Below, piece by piece: positions 16,981-24,547 of a stretch of DNA of 43,103 bases. The translations under genes were made by a program, and so were the position numbers. The notes below the pieces were generated by a model that did not search any database, was not told the origin of the DNA, and saw nothing but the letters and a program-made list of their open reading frames with translations. Source of the DNA: CAVSVP01 sp963731125. GTDB taxonomy: Bacteria; Pseudomonadota; Gammaproteobacteria; Competibacterales; Competibacteraceae. The first letter of the stretch is position 1. Each line of letters opens with the position of its first letter. The stretch is from NCBI GenBank assembly GCA_963731125.1, contig CAVSVP010000027.1, forward strand, positions 1 to 43,103, written 5' to 3'.

Positions 16981-18627
16981 TCACTCCAATAAATTGAGAA
17001 TGGTTTTATAGAGAAGATCCGGCGCTACCTCAAAGGAGTATTTCTTGAGCAGGCTTTCGGTAAATTTATGGGCATCTTCACCGAAAGGCCCAATATTGAC
17101 TACCGGCAAACTTAACTTCTGCATGTCTTCCAGAGGAAGAAACGTTTTCCGATTTAATGCCGGCATATTGCCTTTAATGGTCTCTAATACCTCGCCTTTG
17201 GGAGCCGACACAAAGCTTAAATCCGAGATATAGGGATAAAACTTTTTAACAACCACCTCATAATCACAATCCACCTGCTCGACGGCCTTATTGATAGCCT
17301 CCAGTAATAGCTTTTCTTTATAATTTTCCCCCTTTACATAAATATGCGGGTAATAAGGCGGTGAAAAATAAGTCACAACGACCGGATCTTTATAGGACCA
17401 CAGCTTATGAACCTCCGCCACAATTCTTAAACTAAATTCACGTTCATCAATCGATTCATCTTTCAATAACTCCCCACTCAGCACCTCAAGTTTTTGATCG
17501 AGTTTGTCACCGATTTCCCGTTTAACTTCATTATAAAGATCTTGATAGGTAATCACCTTAGCTTTATAAGCCAATTTATTTTGAGGGTAATGGGTTTTTT
17601 CACAGTACCTCAGATACTGCTCATTAATATTCGCCACTACTTCATCAAAAACCTGACGAACGGTATCATTGACAAGCTTGATGACTTCATCGGGATTTTT
17701 TTTCTGGGTGGCATAATTAAAATAAAGGAAGGCTGTTTTTGTAGTTTGCGCGGAATATTCCGGCTTGAGATCCCGTAACCTTAGGGTAATCGGTGGTAAA
17801 GAAACTTCACCCTCGGCATCATCACAAAAATCGACGTTAAGGTTAATCCTATTGGTAATAGCAGCCGCCAATTGATTGGCGTCAAGCGCTTCGTAAGGCT
17901 GGCCCACATGGGATTCCCTACCAACAATGTAAAAAGAGGGCATCAGTTTGCCTACCGTGCCTACGTAGATATATTTTTTTTCGTCACCCTCATAACGAGA
18001 CGCCGTGTAATCCGTATCGATAACCGCCAGATACTCGAACCCCTCCTGTTCCGCCATTTTTACAAGTTCAGGCACAGCGGCAATCATCCCGGCGGAATTC
18101 CCTTCTTCGTCGCCCACCACGGCAAATACGATATTACCTTCAAGCTTTTCAATATTGTTGGAGATATCCTCCATGATGGTCATAATGGTAGCCACGCCGC
18201 ATTTCATATCCAGCGTGCCTCTACCCCAGAGCCATTCGCCGGATTCGAGATCCTCCAACGCGCCTGGAACTAAAGCGACATGCTTAAGCCGTTCGGCTAA
18301 TTCGGCGGGTTGCGTCGCATATTCCCTTAAGTCGCCGTAATCGGAAATTCCTACCGTATCCGAATGGCCTATCAGAACGACGGTTTTATTGCTATTGCCT
18401 TTCTCTCCTTTTAATATGGTCAATATGTCATATCTTCCCAATTTATCTCCAGGAAAGTTTACCGTTCTCAATAATTCCGGGTGTTTTTTATAGTAATCCA
18501 TACTTTTAAAATCATTAAAAATTTTTTTTTGTATATCAAGCTCCCCTGGCGTGGCAACGACACTTTCGATATTTGTTAATTCAACGGTAAGCTTCTCTAT
18601 TTTTTCTGCAAATGATTTTGATAACAT
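16981..18627 (-). CDS. rocB: RocB-like M20-family peptidase (arginine utilisation protein)
   Basis: A 548-residue M20/M25/M40 metallohydrolase. Visible ligands are His88-x-Asp90 (LIGHSDTVG), Asp140 (GRGTLDMKCGVA) and Glu174-Glu175 (VGDEEGNSAG). Length, the YGDLREYA segment and the C-terminal FGEDAHKFTE match RocB of Bacillus, a protein of the arginine-degradation regulon with unclear activity, thought to be a deacylase or peptidase. It lies between ctlX and the alanine carrier. Base composition is noticeably AT-richer than in the genes at 6-13 kb, suggesting a separate (Firmicute-like) origin. ATG 18627 is preferred over TTG 18633; the ribosome site is weak (AAGAAG). Confidence 0.85.
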   Translation of the reverse strand: MLSKSFAEKIEKLTVELTNIESVVATPGELDIQKKIFNDFKSMDYYKKHPELLRTVNFPGDKLGRYDILTILKGEKGNSNKTVVLIGHSDTVGISDYGDLREYATQPAELAERLKHVALVPGALEDLESGEWLWGRGTLDMKCGVATIMTIMEDISNNIEKLEGNIVFAVVGDEEGNSAGMIAAVPELVKMAEQEGFEYLAVIDTDYTASRYEGDEKKYIYVGTVGKLMPSFYIVGRESHVGQPYEALDANQLAAAITNRINLNVDFCDDAEGEVSLPPITLRLRDLKPEYSAQTTKTAFLYFNYATQKKNPDEVIKLVNDTVRQVFDEVVANINEQYLRYCEKTHYPQNKLAYKAKVITYQDLYNEVKREIGDKLDQKLEVLSGELLKDESIDEREFSLRIVAEVHKLWSYKDPVVVTYFSPPYYPHIYVKGENYKEKLLLEAINKAVEQVDCDYEVVVKKFYPYISDLSFVSAPKGEVLETIKGNMPALNRKTFLPLEDMQKLSLPVVNIGPFGEDAHKFTESLLKKYSFEVAPDLLYKTILNLLE

Positions 18628-18671
18628 TGACAACTTCTTTTGGTAAGCTAATGGGTGTGTGAGTAACCTAA

Positions 18672-19601
18672 TCAGCGAGGCGTCAAATGAATGCCCGCGA
18701 TCATGCAGCGCACTGAGCCGCCCGCCAGCTCGATAGTCGGAATGGAAAGCGGAACCAGCCTTGCGGAGCGCTCAATCACCTCGACCTGCTCTGGCCTGAG
18801 CACAGCGGCAGCACGTGTCGACAGCGCAAGTAGGGAGCCATCATTGCCGAACAGTTCAATGGCATTGCCGGCATACTCCGCGATCTGCTCGCGGTCGAGT
18901 TCGATCACTTCCCGTCCGGTTTCTTGCAGACGGTTGCTAATCTCCTTGCGGCGCGCCGGGTCGGTGATCATGTCGAGGCATATCAGTGCAAAATGAGTCC
19001 CCACACACATGATGACGTTGGTGTGGTACACGGGACGGCCATCATTGCCCATCGTTTCAAAGGCCATCGGCTCATAATCGAAACCTGCGCAAAACCGTTC
19101 CAGAACAATGACATTGGCGCGGTTCGATAAAGCCGTGTAGGCTATCCGGCCAATGTGATCAAACACCATGGCGCCGGTGCCCTCCAGAAACAGCCCATCC
19201 CACTCGAGGCCGGAATAATCAACGATCTCTTGAACGCGATATTGCGCTTTCAGCATCTCGATAACATCGGCACGTCGCTCGCGCCGTCGGTTCGGTGAAT
19301 ACATGGGGTAAATCGCGATATACCCACCCCCATGGGTGGAGAACCAATTATTGGGGAAGACCGAGTCCGGGGTCTCTCTCTCGCCGAAATCGTCAAAGAC
19401 ATGTGCCCGCACGGCTTCCTGTTCGAGCCGCGCCACCGCGGCGTTGAACTCATCGCGTGCTTTTTTTGAAACAGCGTCGCCGGGCAGCTCCGCCGACTCG
19501 CGCTGAAAGGCATTATCGGCGGCGGTTTCGGGATTTGGCAGGAAGCGGTGGGGACGGATCATCACCACTGCACCTGGAGCTTGAATTGATAGAGATTTCA
19601 T
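18672..19601 (-). CDS. ctlX: Citrulline hydrolase CtlX (citrulline ureidase, amidinotransferase fold)
   Basis: A 309-residue protein of the guanidino-group-modifying (pentein) superfamily. The pattern VFPNNWFSTH (79-90), LEGTGAMVFD (Glu140), YHTNVIMCVG (His193) and AGGSVRCMIAGIHL (Cys299) gives the Glu/His/Cys catalytic set and matches the citrulline utilisation hydrolase CtlX. It converts citrulline to ornithine, CO2 and ammonia and would feed the ornithine pathway encoded upstream. ATG 19601 has GGAGG six bases upstream. The start overlaps (ATGA) the end of a gene fragment at 19598-19672. Dimethylarginine hydrolase is a less likely alternative. Confidence 0.83.
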   Translation of the reverse strand: MKSLSIQAPGAVVMIRPHRFLPNPETAADNAFQRESAELPGDAVSKKARDEFNAAVARLEQEAVRAHVFDDFGERETPDSVFPNNWFSTHGGGYIAIYPMYSPNRRRERRADVIEMLKAQYRVQEIVDYSGLEWDGLFLEGTGAMVFDHIGRIAYTALSNRANVIVLERFCAGFDYEPMAFETMGNDGRPVYHTNVIMCVGTHFALICLDMITDPARRKEISNRLQETGREVIELDREQIAEYAGNAIELFGNDGSLLALSTRAAAVLRPEQVEVIERSARLVPLSIPTIELAGGSVRCMIAGIHLTPR

Positions 19602-19672
19602 ACAGCACCTCCGCTCAAAATGGTGTCAAATTGCCCCACCACCCAATCCACCTGCTCGCAGATCACGACCAG
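19598..19672 (-). pseudogene. C-terminal fragment of a lost gene, possibly class-III aminotransferase
   Basis: Read on the minus strand, the frame LVVICEQVDWVVGQFDTILS ends with a TGA overlapping the ctlX start codon as TATGA, the kind of overlap seen between genes of one operon. The peptide resembles the last helix of class-III aminotransferases (EQVDWVVERLDAVL-like). Upstream the frame is lost and a palindromic repeat lies at 19685-19717. A related tail is found at 21420-21479. The protein identity is uncertain. Confidence 0.4.
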
Positions 19673-19684
19673 TAGGCGTAGTTA

Positions 19685-19717
19685 TTGTCGGATTTCGCTG
19701 CGCTGATCCGACCTACC
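19685..19717. repeat. REP-like extragenic palindrome
   Basis: The sequence GTCGGATTTCGCTGCGCTGATCC followed by GACCTACC is a near-perfect palindrome of the type GTCGGATTACGC...AATCCGACCTAC, which recurs in intergenic regions of many gammaproteobacterial genomes. It sits between ctlX and arginase, within the remains of a lost gene. Such repeats are often mobilised by REP-associated tyrosine transposases; none is seen here. Confidence 0.7.
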
Positions 19718-19809
19718 TGCTCTGCCAGGTTACGTCTCGGATTGTGTGGTCGAGACCGAGCACGATTCCTAAGAACCTCCGTCGCTCGTATTTGGCTGCT
19801 CCCACAGCT

Positions 19810-20772
19810 TCATAAGCTGTATTTCTTCTTTTCATGGGTTCTCGCTAGGGTTTGTTCGCCGCACAGGCTCTCGACCAACTCGACGGCCAGTTCGGCGGTT
19901 TTGTTATAGGTATCAAAAGCGGGATTTAGCTCCATGATGTCCAGCGACGCCATAAGACCGGAATCGTAAATCATTTCCATACAGAGCTGAGCCTCCCGGT
20001 AGGTTGGTCCGCCAGGAACCGTCGTGGGCACGCCAGGGGCGATGTCGGGATCCAGAAAATCCACGTCGAAGCTGACGTGGAGGTGACCGTCATCCTGGTA
20101 CACCTGCTCCAGGGCTTTCGTCATGATTGCCCGCATCCCAATCTCGTCGATCTGCCGCATGTCATAGACTATCAGCTGACTTTCCGCCACCTTGCGTTTC
20201 TCGATGGCGTCAACGGAGCGAATACCCACCTGCACGATTCGCGAGGGATCAAGCATGGGGGTCGTGTGCCCGATTTCCACTAACTCGGGAGGACCATAGC
20301 CAGCAGTGACCGCCACCGGCATCCCGTGAATATTTCCGGAAGGTGACGATTCCGGCGTGTTGAAATCCGCATGGGCGTCCAGCCAGAGCATGGAAAGCGG
20401 TTTTCCCGCTTTCGCGCAAAAGCGTGAGACACCTGCCACCGAACCGATGGCCAGCGAATGATCACCGCCCATCAAGATGGGCAAATCACCCGCTTGTAGG
20501 GACTCATAGACGGCATCTCTGACGGTTTCACACCAGGCCGCTACTTCCTTAAGATGCCGATAGCCATTGACCGGGGGTTCTTCCGGATTTAGGGGACCAC
20601 TCAGATTCCCCTTATCCAGAACCGTAAAGCCCATGCGGCGAAGGGCAAGTTCAAGACCAGCGACCCGGAGCGCCTCAGGACCCATGGCTCCACCTCGCCG
20701 CCCCGCACCCACATCGGTCGGAGCACTGATGATCGCTATTCGTTTCTCCAATAATGATGCGGGTTTTTTCAT
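19810..20772 (-). CDS. rocF: Arginase
   Basis: A 320-residue binuclear manganese ureohydrolase. All six metal ligands are present: His105 (MGGDHSLAIG), Asp132, His134 and Asp136 (WLDAHADFNTP), Asp236 and Asp238 (SFDVDFLDPDIAPG). GGPTYREAQL and the C-terminal LDIMELNPAFDTYNKTA are arginase-specific rather than agmatinase-like. It converts arginine to ornithine and urea in the cytoplasm. AGAGGAG precedes ATG 20772 by about 8 bases. Its leader and first codons occur as remnants at 5691-5796 and 32102-32174, and its whole length has a degenerate relative fused to the racemase at 29971-31857. Confidence 0.95.
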   Translation of the reverse strand: MKKPASLLEKRIAIISAPTDVGAGRRGGAMGPEALRVAGLELALRRMGFTVLDKGNLSGPLNPEEPPVNGYRHLKEVAAWCETVRDAVYESLQAGDLPILMGGDHSLAIGSVAGVSRFCAKAGKPLSMLWLDAHADFNTPESSPSGNIHGMPVAVTAGYGPPELVEIGHTTPMLDPSRIVQVGIRSVDAIEKRKVAESQLIVYDMRQIDEIGMRAIMTKALEQVYQDDGHLHVSFDVDFLDPDIAPGVPTTVPGGPTYREAQLCMEMIYDSGLMASLDIMELNPAFDTYNKTAELAVELVESLCGEQTLARTHEKKKYSL

Positions 20773-20939
20773 GACATCGCTCCTCTCACGTGTTTCATAC
20801 CGGATTGACCGTTACGCCTATAACATAGCTTGCTAATTGCGCTCCCCTTGAGTACGCATTGGCAATGCGATCCTCCCTAATCCACCTTAAGAAACTGTGA
20901 GCAGGCAAATATCCTCGTTCGTCTGCTTACCATCTTCCA

Positions 20940-21387
20940 GAAGACCCCGATCCGCCTGCCTATGACCCGAAATTACGGGATCAGCCAGTCGATGCTCCCT
21001 CGTCCGCTCGTTGCCCCAGATAGCGCAGCCCAAGTGCGAGTATTGCAGCGGCGACAGGCAACGCCAGCCCACAACCAATGTATTAAGCGTAGCGGCGTCC
21101 GCAAGCGTCACCGTGACCTTGTCCGTAGTTGCCACAACCCCCTTTATCGTGGCTTCGCCCCCCGTTATGGTAGCCGGATAGGTTTGTTACTCAACCGTCA
21201 AGGTTATCACTGTCCCTTCTGCTAATTTCCCGGCGGGGTCTTACACCGAGACATCGAAAGGAACATGCTGCAACACCACCTTAGGCAGCTTAACCTCAAG
21301 ATCCTGAGCGTAGACCTGTCCTGACTGGATACCGGCTTACAGACAGATGAAAAACAACGCACACCTAAACCAGCAGCAATGTTTCAC
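20940..21387 (-). pseudogene. Dead N-terminal part of an NhaC-type carrier with Ig-like domain
   Basis: From a GTG near 21387 the minus strand encodes a signal-like segment (CALFFICL, stop, AGIQSGQVYAQ). Then come DLEVKLPKVVLQHVPFDVSV, stop, DPAGKLAEGTVITLTVE, stop, QTYPATITGGEATIKGVV. This aligns with residues ~28-110 of the intact carrier at 11513-13477. After a frameshift a hydrophobic stretch LPVAAAILALGLRYLGQRA matches its first membrane helix, and then similarity ends. All three internal stops are TAA, and two of them sit where the intact copy has Lys. The remaining gap up to arginase (20773-20939) holds only its leader. Confidence 0.85.
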
Positions 21388-21419
21388 CAGGAATCTTCCG
21401 TAGTGGGTGGATCAGTACC

Positions 21420-21479
21420 CTACTTAACAATGGCGCTGAATGACTCCAGCGCCCAATAAATCTGCTCGTAGTAGACTAC
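21420..21479 (-). pseudogene. 18-19-codon tail directly after the NhaC-type gene; related to 19598-19672
   Basis: Immediately after the TAG of the carrier gene at 21480-21482, and in the same frame, the minus strand reads VVYYEQIYWALESFSAIVK and then TAG. It shares VV..EQ..W....F..I with the tail before ctlX. It may be the end of a lost aminotransferase-like gene, or a readthrough tail of the carrier. Too short to decide. Confidence 0.35.
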
Positions 21480-23048
21480 CTATTCCGTAGCAACTTGAGG
21501 CGAAGCCGCTAGACCTTTAGCGGAGAAATTGGAGAGGATATAAACCAGTCCTAGGAGCATGACAAATCCCAGAGGAATCAAAACGACAGGACCTAAGTTA
21601 GTCGCCCCATACAAATAAAACATGCCCCCAGCGACGGTCGCTACCGTGATGGCATAGGGGATCTGGGTCGACACATGGTCCATATGATCGGCGCCGGCAA
21701 AGATCGACGATAGCACGGTAGTATCGGAAATCGGTGAACAATGGTCCCCGAAAATCGCCCCTGAGAAAACCACGCCGGCTATCGTCACGGCAGCGATGGG
21801 ATCTCCGGTCAGTTTATAGACCAGGGGAATCGCAATCGGCGTTAGTATCGTCATGGTGCCCCACGAAGTCCCCGTCGCGAAGGCGATCAGCATGCCCAGT
21901 CCGAATACCATAATCACGATCAAGCCGTACGGTATTCCCTCACCGATCAGCGTGATCACGTAATCAGCCAGTTTCGTATCTTTCGTGACCGTACCTAATG
22001 ACCAGGCCAGCACCAGGATACATCCCGCGAGAAGCATGAGTTTTAAACCGGCTAACAGGGTATCCATGGTTTCTCTCATATCCATGATCCTAAGACCTAA
22101 TGCCAGGGCCATACCGACCAGTGTCATGGCAACGGCTCCCCATAATAACGCTTTTGCCGGGTCCGACTTGCCGAGCAATTCCAGGAACGAATCCGCTGGC
22201 CTTCCGGTCCACCAAAAACCAAAAAGCGAGACGCCAATCAGCGCGACCAGAGGTAAAATAATGGTCATTAACGAAGGTTTTACATCCTTTGGTTCCCCTA
22301 ACTCGTAACCCACATCGACGAGGGGCAGTGCTCCATCCCTAACGATCTTTCCTGTGGTCAACGCCCTATGTTCAGCTTTGGCCATAGGCCCGTAATCTTT
22401 TCCCCAAATCACCAGAATGCCTACAAACAGCACGGTGAGGATACAGTAGAGGTTAAGCGGTATACTGCGGATATAGCCTTCGAAGGAGGATATTTCGGTA
22501 ATGCCGGCGGCATCGATGCCGGACTGAATCATACCGATTTGAAAAGCCACCCAATCCGAGATAAAAAACGTCGCAACCGGTGCCGCAGTCGAATCGAGAA
22601 TATAAGAAAGCTTTTCGGAGGAGATACGTTCGGCCTTTGAAATATCTCTAAAAACGTTACCGACAATAGCCGCATTGATATAATCATTAAAGAAAATGAT
22701 AATACCGAGTAACCAAGCCCCGATGCCTACTGCTTTCCGTGATTTTATTTTTGTTTTGGCCCATTGGGTGAGCGCCTCGCTACCACCTAGCTTCCAAATA
22801 AACGCAATCCCTGCCCCCATGAGCAAGTTGAAAAGCAATAATCTGGCATTCCATTCATCCGTCATGGACTTGACTAGCGTATCCAATAAATAAACCATTG
22901 CTGATAACGGGTTCCATCCCATAATAATCAGGCCACCGACAAAAATTCCGGCAAACAGTGAGATAAGCACCTGCTTTGTCAAAAAGCATAAAACAATGGC
23001 AATTAATGGTGGTAATAACGCCAATATACCATAGCTATTTTCTTCCAT
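21480..23048 (-). CDS. NhaC-family carrier linked to the ornithine genes
   Basis: A 522-residue inner-membrane carrier with about 12 helices and the family signatures FFNDYINAAIVGNVFRD, LDSTAAPVATFFISDW, FATGTSWGTMTILTPIAIPL and GDHCSPISDTTVLSS. It is a paralogue of the carrier at 11513-13477 but lacks the signal peptide and Ig-like domain. NhaC-like proteins accompany ornithine-fermentation genes in clostridia as I recall, so ornithine, arginine or product exchange with Na+ or H+ is likely. GGAGGAGG precedes ATG 23048. The gene lies 117 bp after glmL, with a possible terminator hairpin in between. Confidence 0.88.
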   Translation of the reverse strand: MEENSYGILALLPPLIAIVLCFLTKQVLISLFAGIFVGGLIIMGWNPLSAMVYLLDTLVKSMTDEWNARLLLFNLLMGAGIAFIWKLGGSEALTQWAKTKIKSRKAVGIGAWLLGIIIFFNDYINAAIVGNVFRDISKAERISSEKLSYILDSTAAPVATFFISDWVAFQIGMIQSGIDAAGITEISSFEGYIRSIPLNLYCILTVLFVGILVIWGKDYGPMAKAEHRALTTGKIVRDGALPLVDVGYELGEPKDVKPSLMTIILPLVALIGVSLFGFWWTGRPADSFLELLGKSDPAKALLWGAVAMTLVGMALALGLRIMDMRETMDTLLAGLKLMLLAGCILVLAWSLGTVTKDTKLADYVITLIGEGIPYGLIVIMVFGLGMLIAFATGTSWGTMTILTPIAIPLVYKLTGDPIAAVTIAGVVFSGAIFGDHCSPISDTTVLSSIFAGADHMDHVSTQIPYAITVATVAGGMFYLYGATNLGPVVLIPLGFVMLLGLVYILSNFSAKGLAASPQVATE

Positions 23049-23078
23049 CGCAATCTCCTCCTCCTAATATTGTTGAGT

Positions 23079-23107
23079 TAAAAAAGGCCTAAGCAGCAGC
23101 TGCTTTA
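23079..23107 (-). terminator. Possible weak terminator between the reactivase gene and the NhaC-type gene
   Basis: On the minus strand, AAGCAGC / GCTGCTT (7-bp stem, one-base gap) is followed after AGGCC by six T. The tight loop and offset T-run make it weak; it may only reduce readthrough into the carrier gene. Confidence 0.35.
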
Positions 23108-23165
23108 ACCTAAAAATTCTTGATGATTTATATTGTTAAAAATTAATTCAAAAAGCTAATGAAGG

Positions 23166-24524
23166 TTAAATTCCAAGGCTGTTCTTGGCCAATTGCAGTG
23201 CGGCTTCTGGATATTCCTTGGACAATACGCCCAAGGAAGCCAAAATATAATCGTTATCAACTAATATCCTAGCGGCACGTGTAGGAAAAAGCATCGATCC
23301 CGAGGTGTTATATTTTGCTATCTCCTCCATGATCGAAATCCGATTGGGCAATCTTGTGAGCGCTCCTCCCGTTCCAATAATGTACTTAACTTGAGTAAGA
23401 TCTTTACCTTCCGCAACCAATTTCTTTCCTGACAGGGTATAAAGACTCCTTATTTTTCCCGCATGTCTTTCCACGGCCTTTAATACGGCTTCCTTGGTCA
23501 ATCTCTCGGTAAATCGGATTTGCTCGGATTTTGTCGGTATGGGTTGGTGATTTTTTATTAACTCATCGATATTCAATTCAAGCTCTTGGGTTAACTTGTC
23601 TTTGCCAATTAAGTTAACGATATTGGGCATATTAATATAGACGCCCAGATCTCCTTCAACGGTTCTTTTAGCCAACGGTTCGGGGCCGATTAATATTCTG
23701 TTGATTTCCTCGCTGCCTTCGGTCACCGAGTGGACATCGGTCGTAGCACCCCCCACATCCAGCACTACCAGATCTTGCAGTGCTTCATAAAGCAGTTTTG
23801 AGCCTTCCATAACGGCACCCGGTGTGGGGATGATAGGCCCATCAACCAGATCCCTGACATGTTCCATGCCCGGTGCATGAATAATATGATGCTCAAAAAC
23901 ATCATGAATCACTCTACGTGCAGGTTCTATATTGAGAAGGTCTATTTTGGGATAGACATTGTCGATAATATGTAAATGGTAATGGGTATCTTCGAAGATG
24001 AGTTTGATTTCCTCCTGGTTTTCTACATTGCCTGCATAAATAACCGGGATATTCATACCTTGGCCAGCTATCAACTCGGCATTGTGTAAAGCCGTTTCCC
24101 GTTCTCCGTAATCAACCCCTCCGGCAATCAAGATAATATTGGGTTTAATTTCCTTTAGCTTCTGCAGATCCGTCCTTCTTAATTTTCCGGCAGTCACTTG
24201 GTGGATAATGGCCCCCGCTCCAAGGGCCGCTTCTTTTGCCGCTCGGGCCGTCATGTCATAGACTAGTCCATGAACGGTCATTTTGAGCCCGCCTGCGGCG
24301 CTGGAAGTCGCCAACATTTCCTTGAACTCGATTTTGTTGGCTCCCAACTTGCCGGCCAGCTCCTCGATAGCCCGGTTGAGTCCTATCCTGACATCCCCCT
24401 CCAAAACGCTGGTCGGAGCCTGTCCTTGACCGATAAATTCGGGTGAAGCCGTGTTTATCCCGTTGAAGGCATTCACGGCGGTGGTGGTACTCCCTATTTC
24501 GGCGACCAATAAATCGACGTTCAC
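23166..24524 (-). CDS. GlmL/MutL-family protein, probable reactivase for ornithine aminomutase
   Basis: A 452-residue actin-fold ATPase-like protein. Nucleotide-binding motifs are VAEIGSTTTAVNAF (residues 7-20), VVLDVGGATTDVHSV (about 253-267) and YIIGTGGALTRLP (about 385-397). The family includes GlmL of the glutamate mutase operon, regarded as a chaperone or reactivator of B12 mutases. It follows oraE by 23 bp and should serve that enzyme. GTG 24524 with AAGGA upstream is the likely start. The exact biochemical role of the family is not settled. Confidence 0.83.
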   Translation of the reverse strand: MNVDLLVAEIGSTTTAVNAFNGINTASPEFIGQGQAPTSVLEGDVRIGLNRAIEELAGKLGANKIEFKEMLATSSAAGGLKMTVHGLVYDMTARAAKEAALGAGAIIHQVTAGKLRRTDLQKLKEIKPNIILIAGGVDYGERETALHNAELIAGQGMNIPVIYAGNVENQEEIKLIFEDTHYHLHIIDNVYPKIDLLNIEPARRVIHDVFEHHIIHAPGMEHVRDLVDGPIIPTPGAVMEGSKLLYEALQDLVVLDVGGATTDVHSVTEGSEEINRILIGPEPLAKRTVEGDLGVYINMPNIVNLIGKDKLTQELELNIDELIKNHQPIPTKSEQIRFTERLTKEAVLKAVERHAGKIRSLYTLSGKKLVAEGKDLTQVKYIIGTGGALTRLPNRISIMEEIAKYNTSGSMLFPTRAARILVDNDYILASLGVLSKEYPEAALQLAKNSLGI

Positions 24525-24547
24525 ACTGACATCCTTAATTCGGTTCG

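Noticed and set aside
20712..20816. The repeats shared by 5.7, 20.7 and 32.1 kb as a mobile element end
   Set aside because: The shared sequence is the arginase leader and first codons, with no terminal inverted repeats or target duplications, so gene-fragment duplication explains it better.
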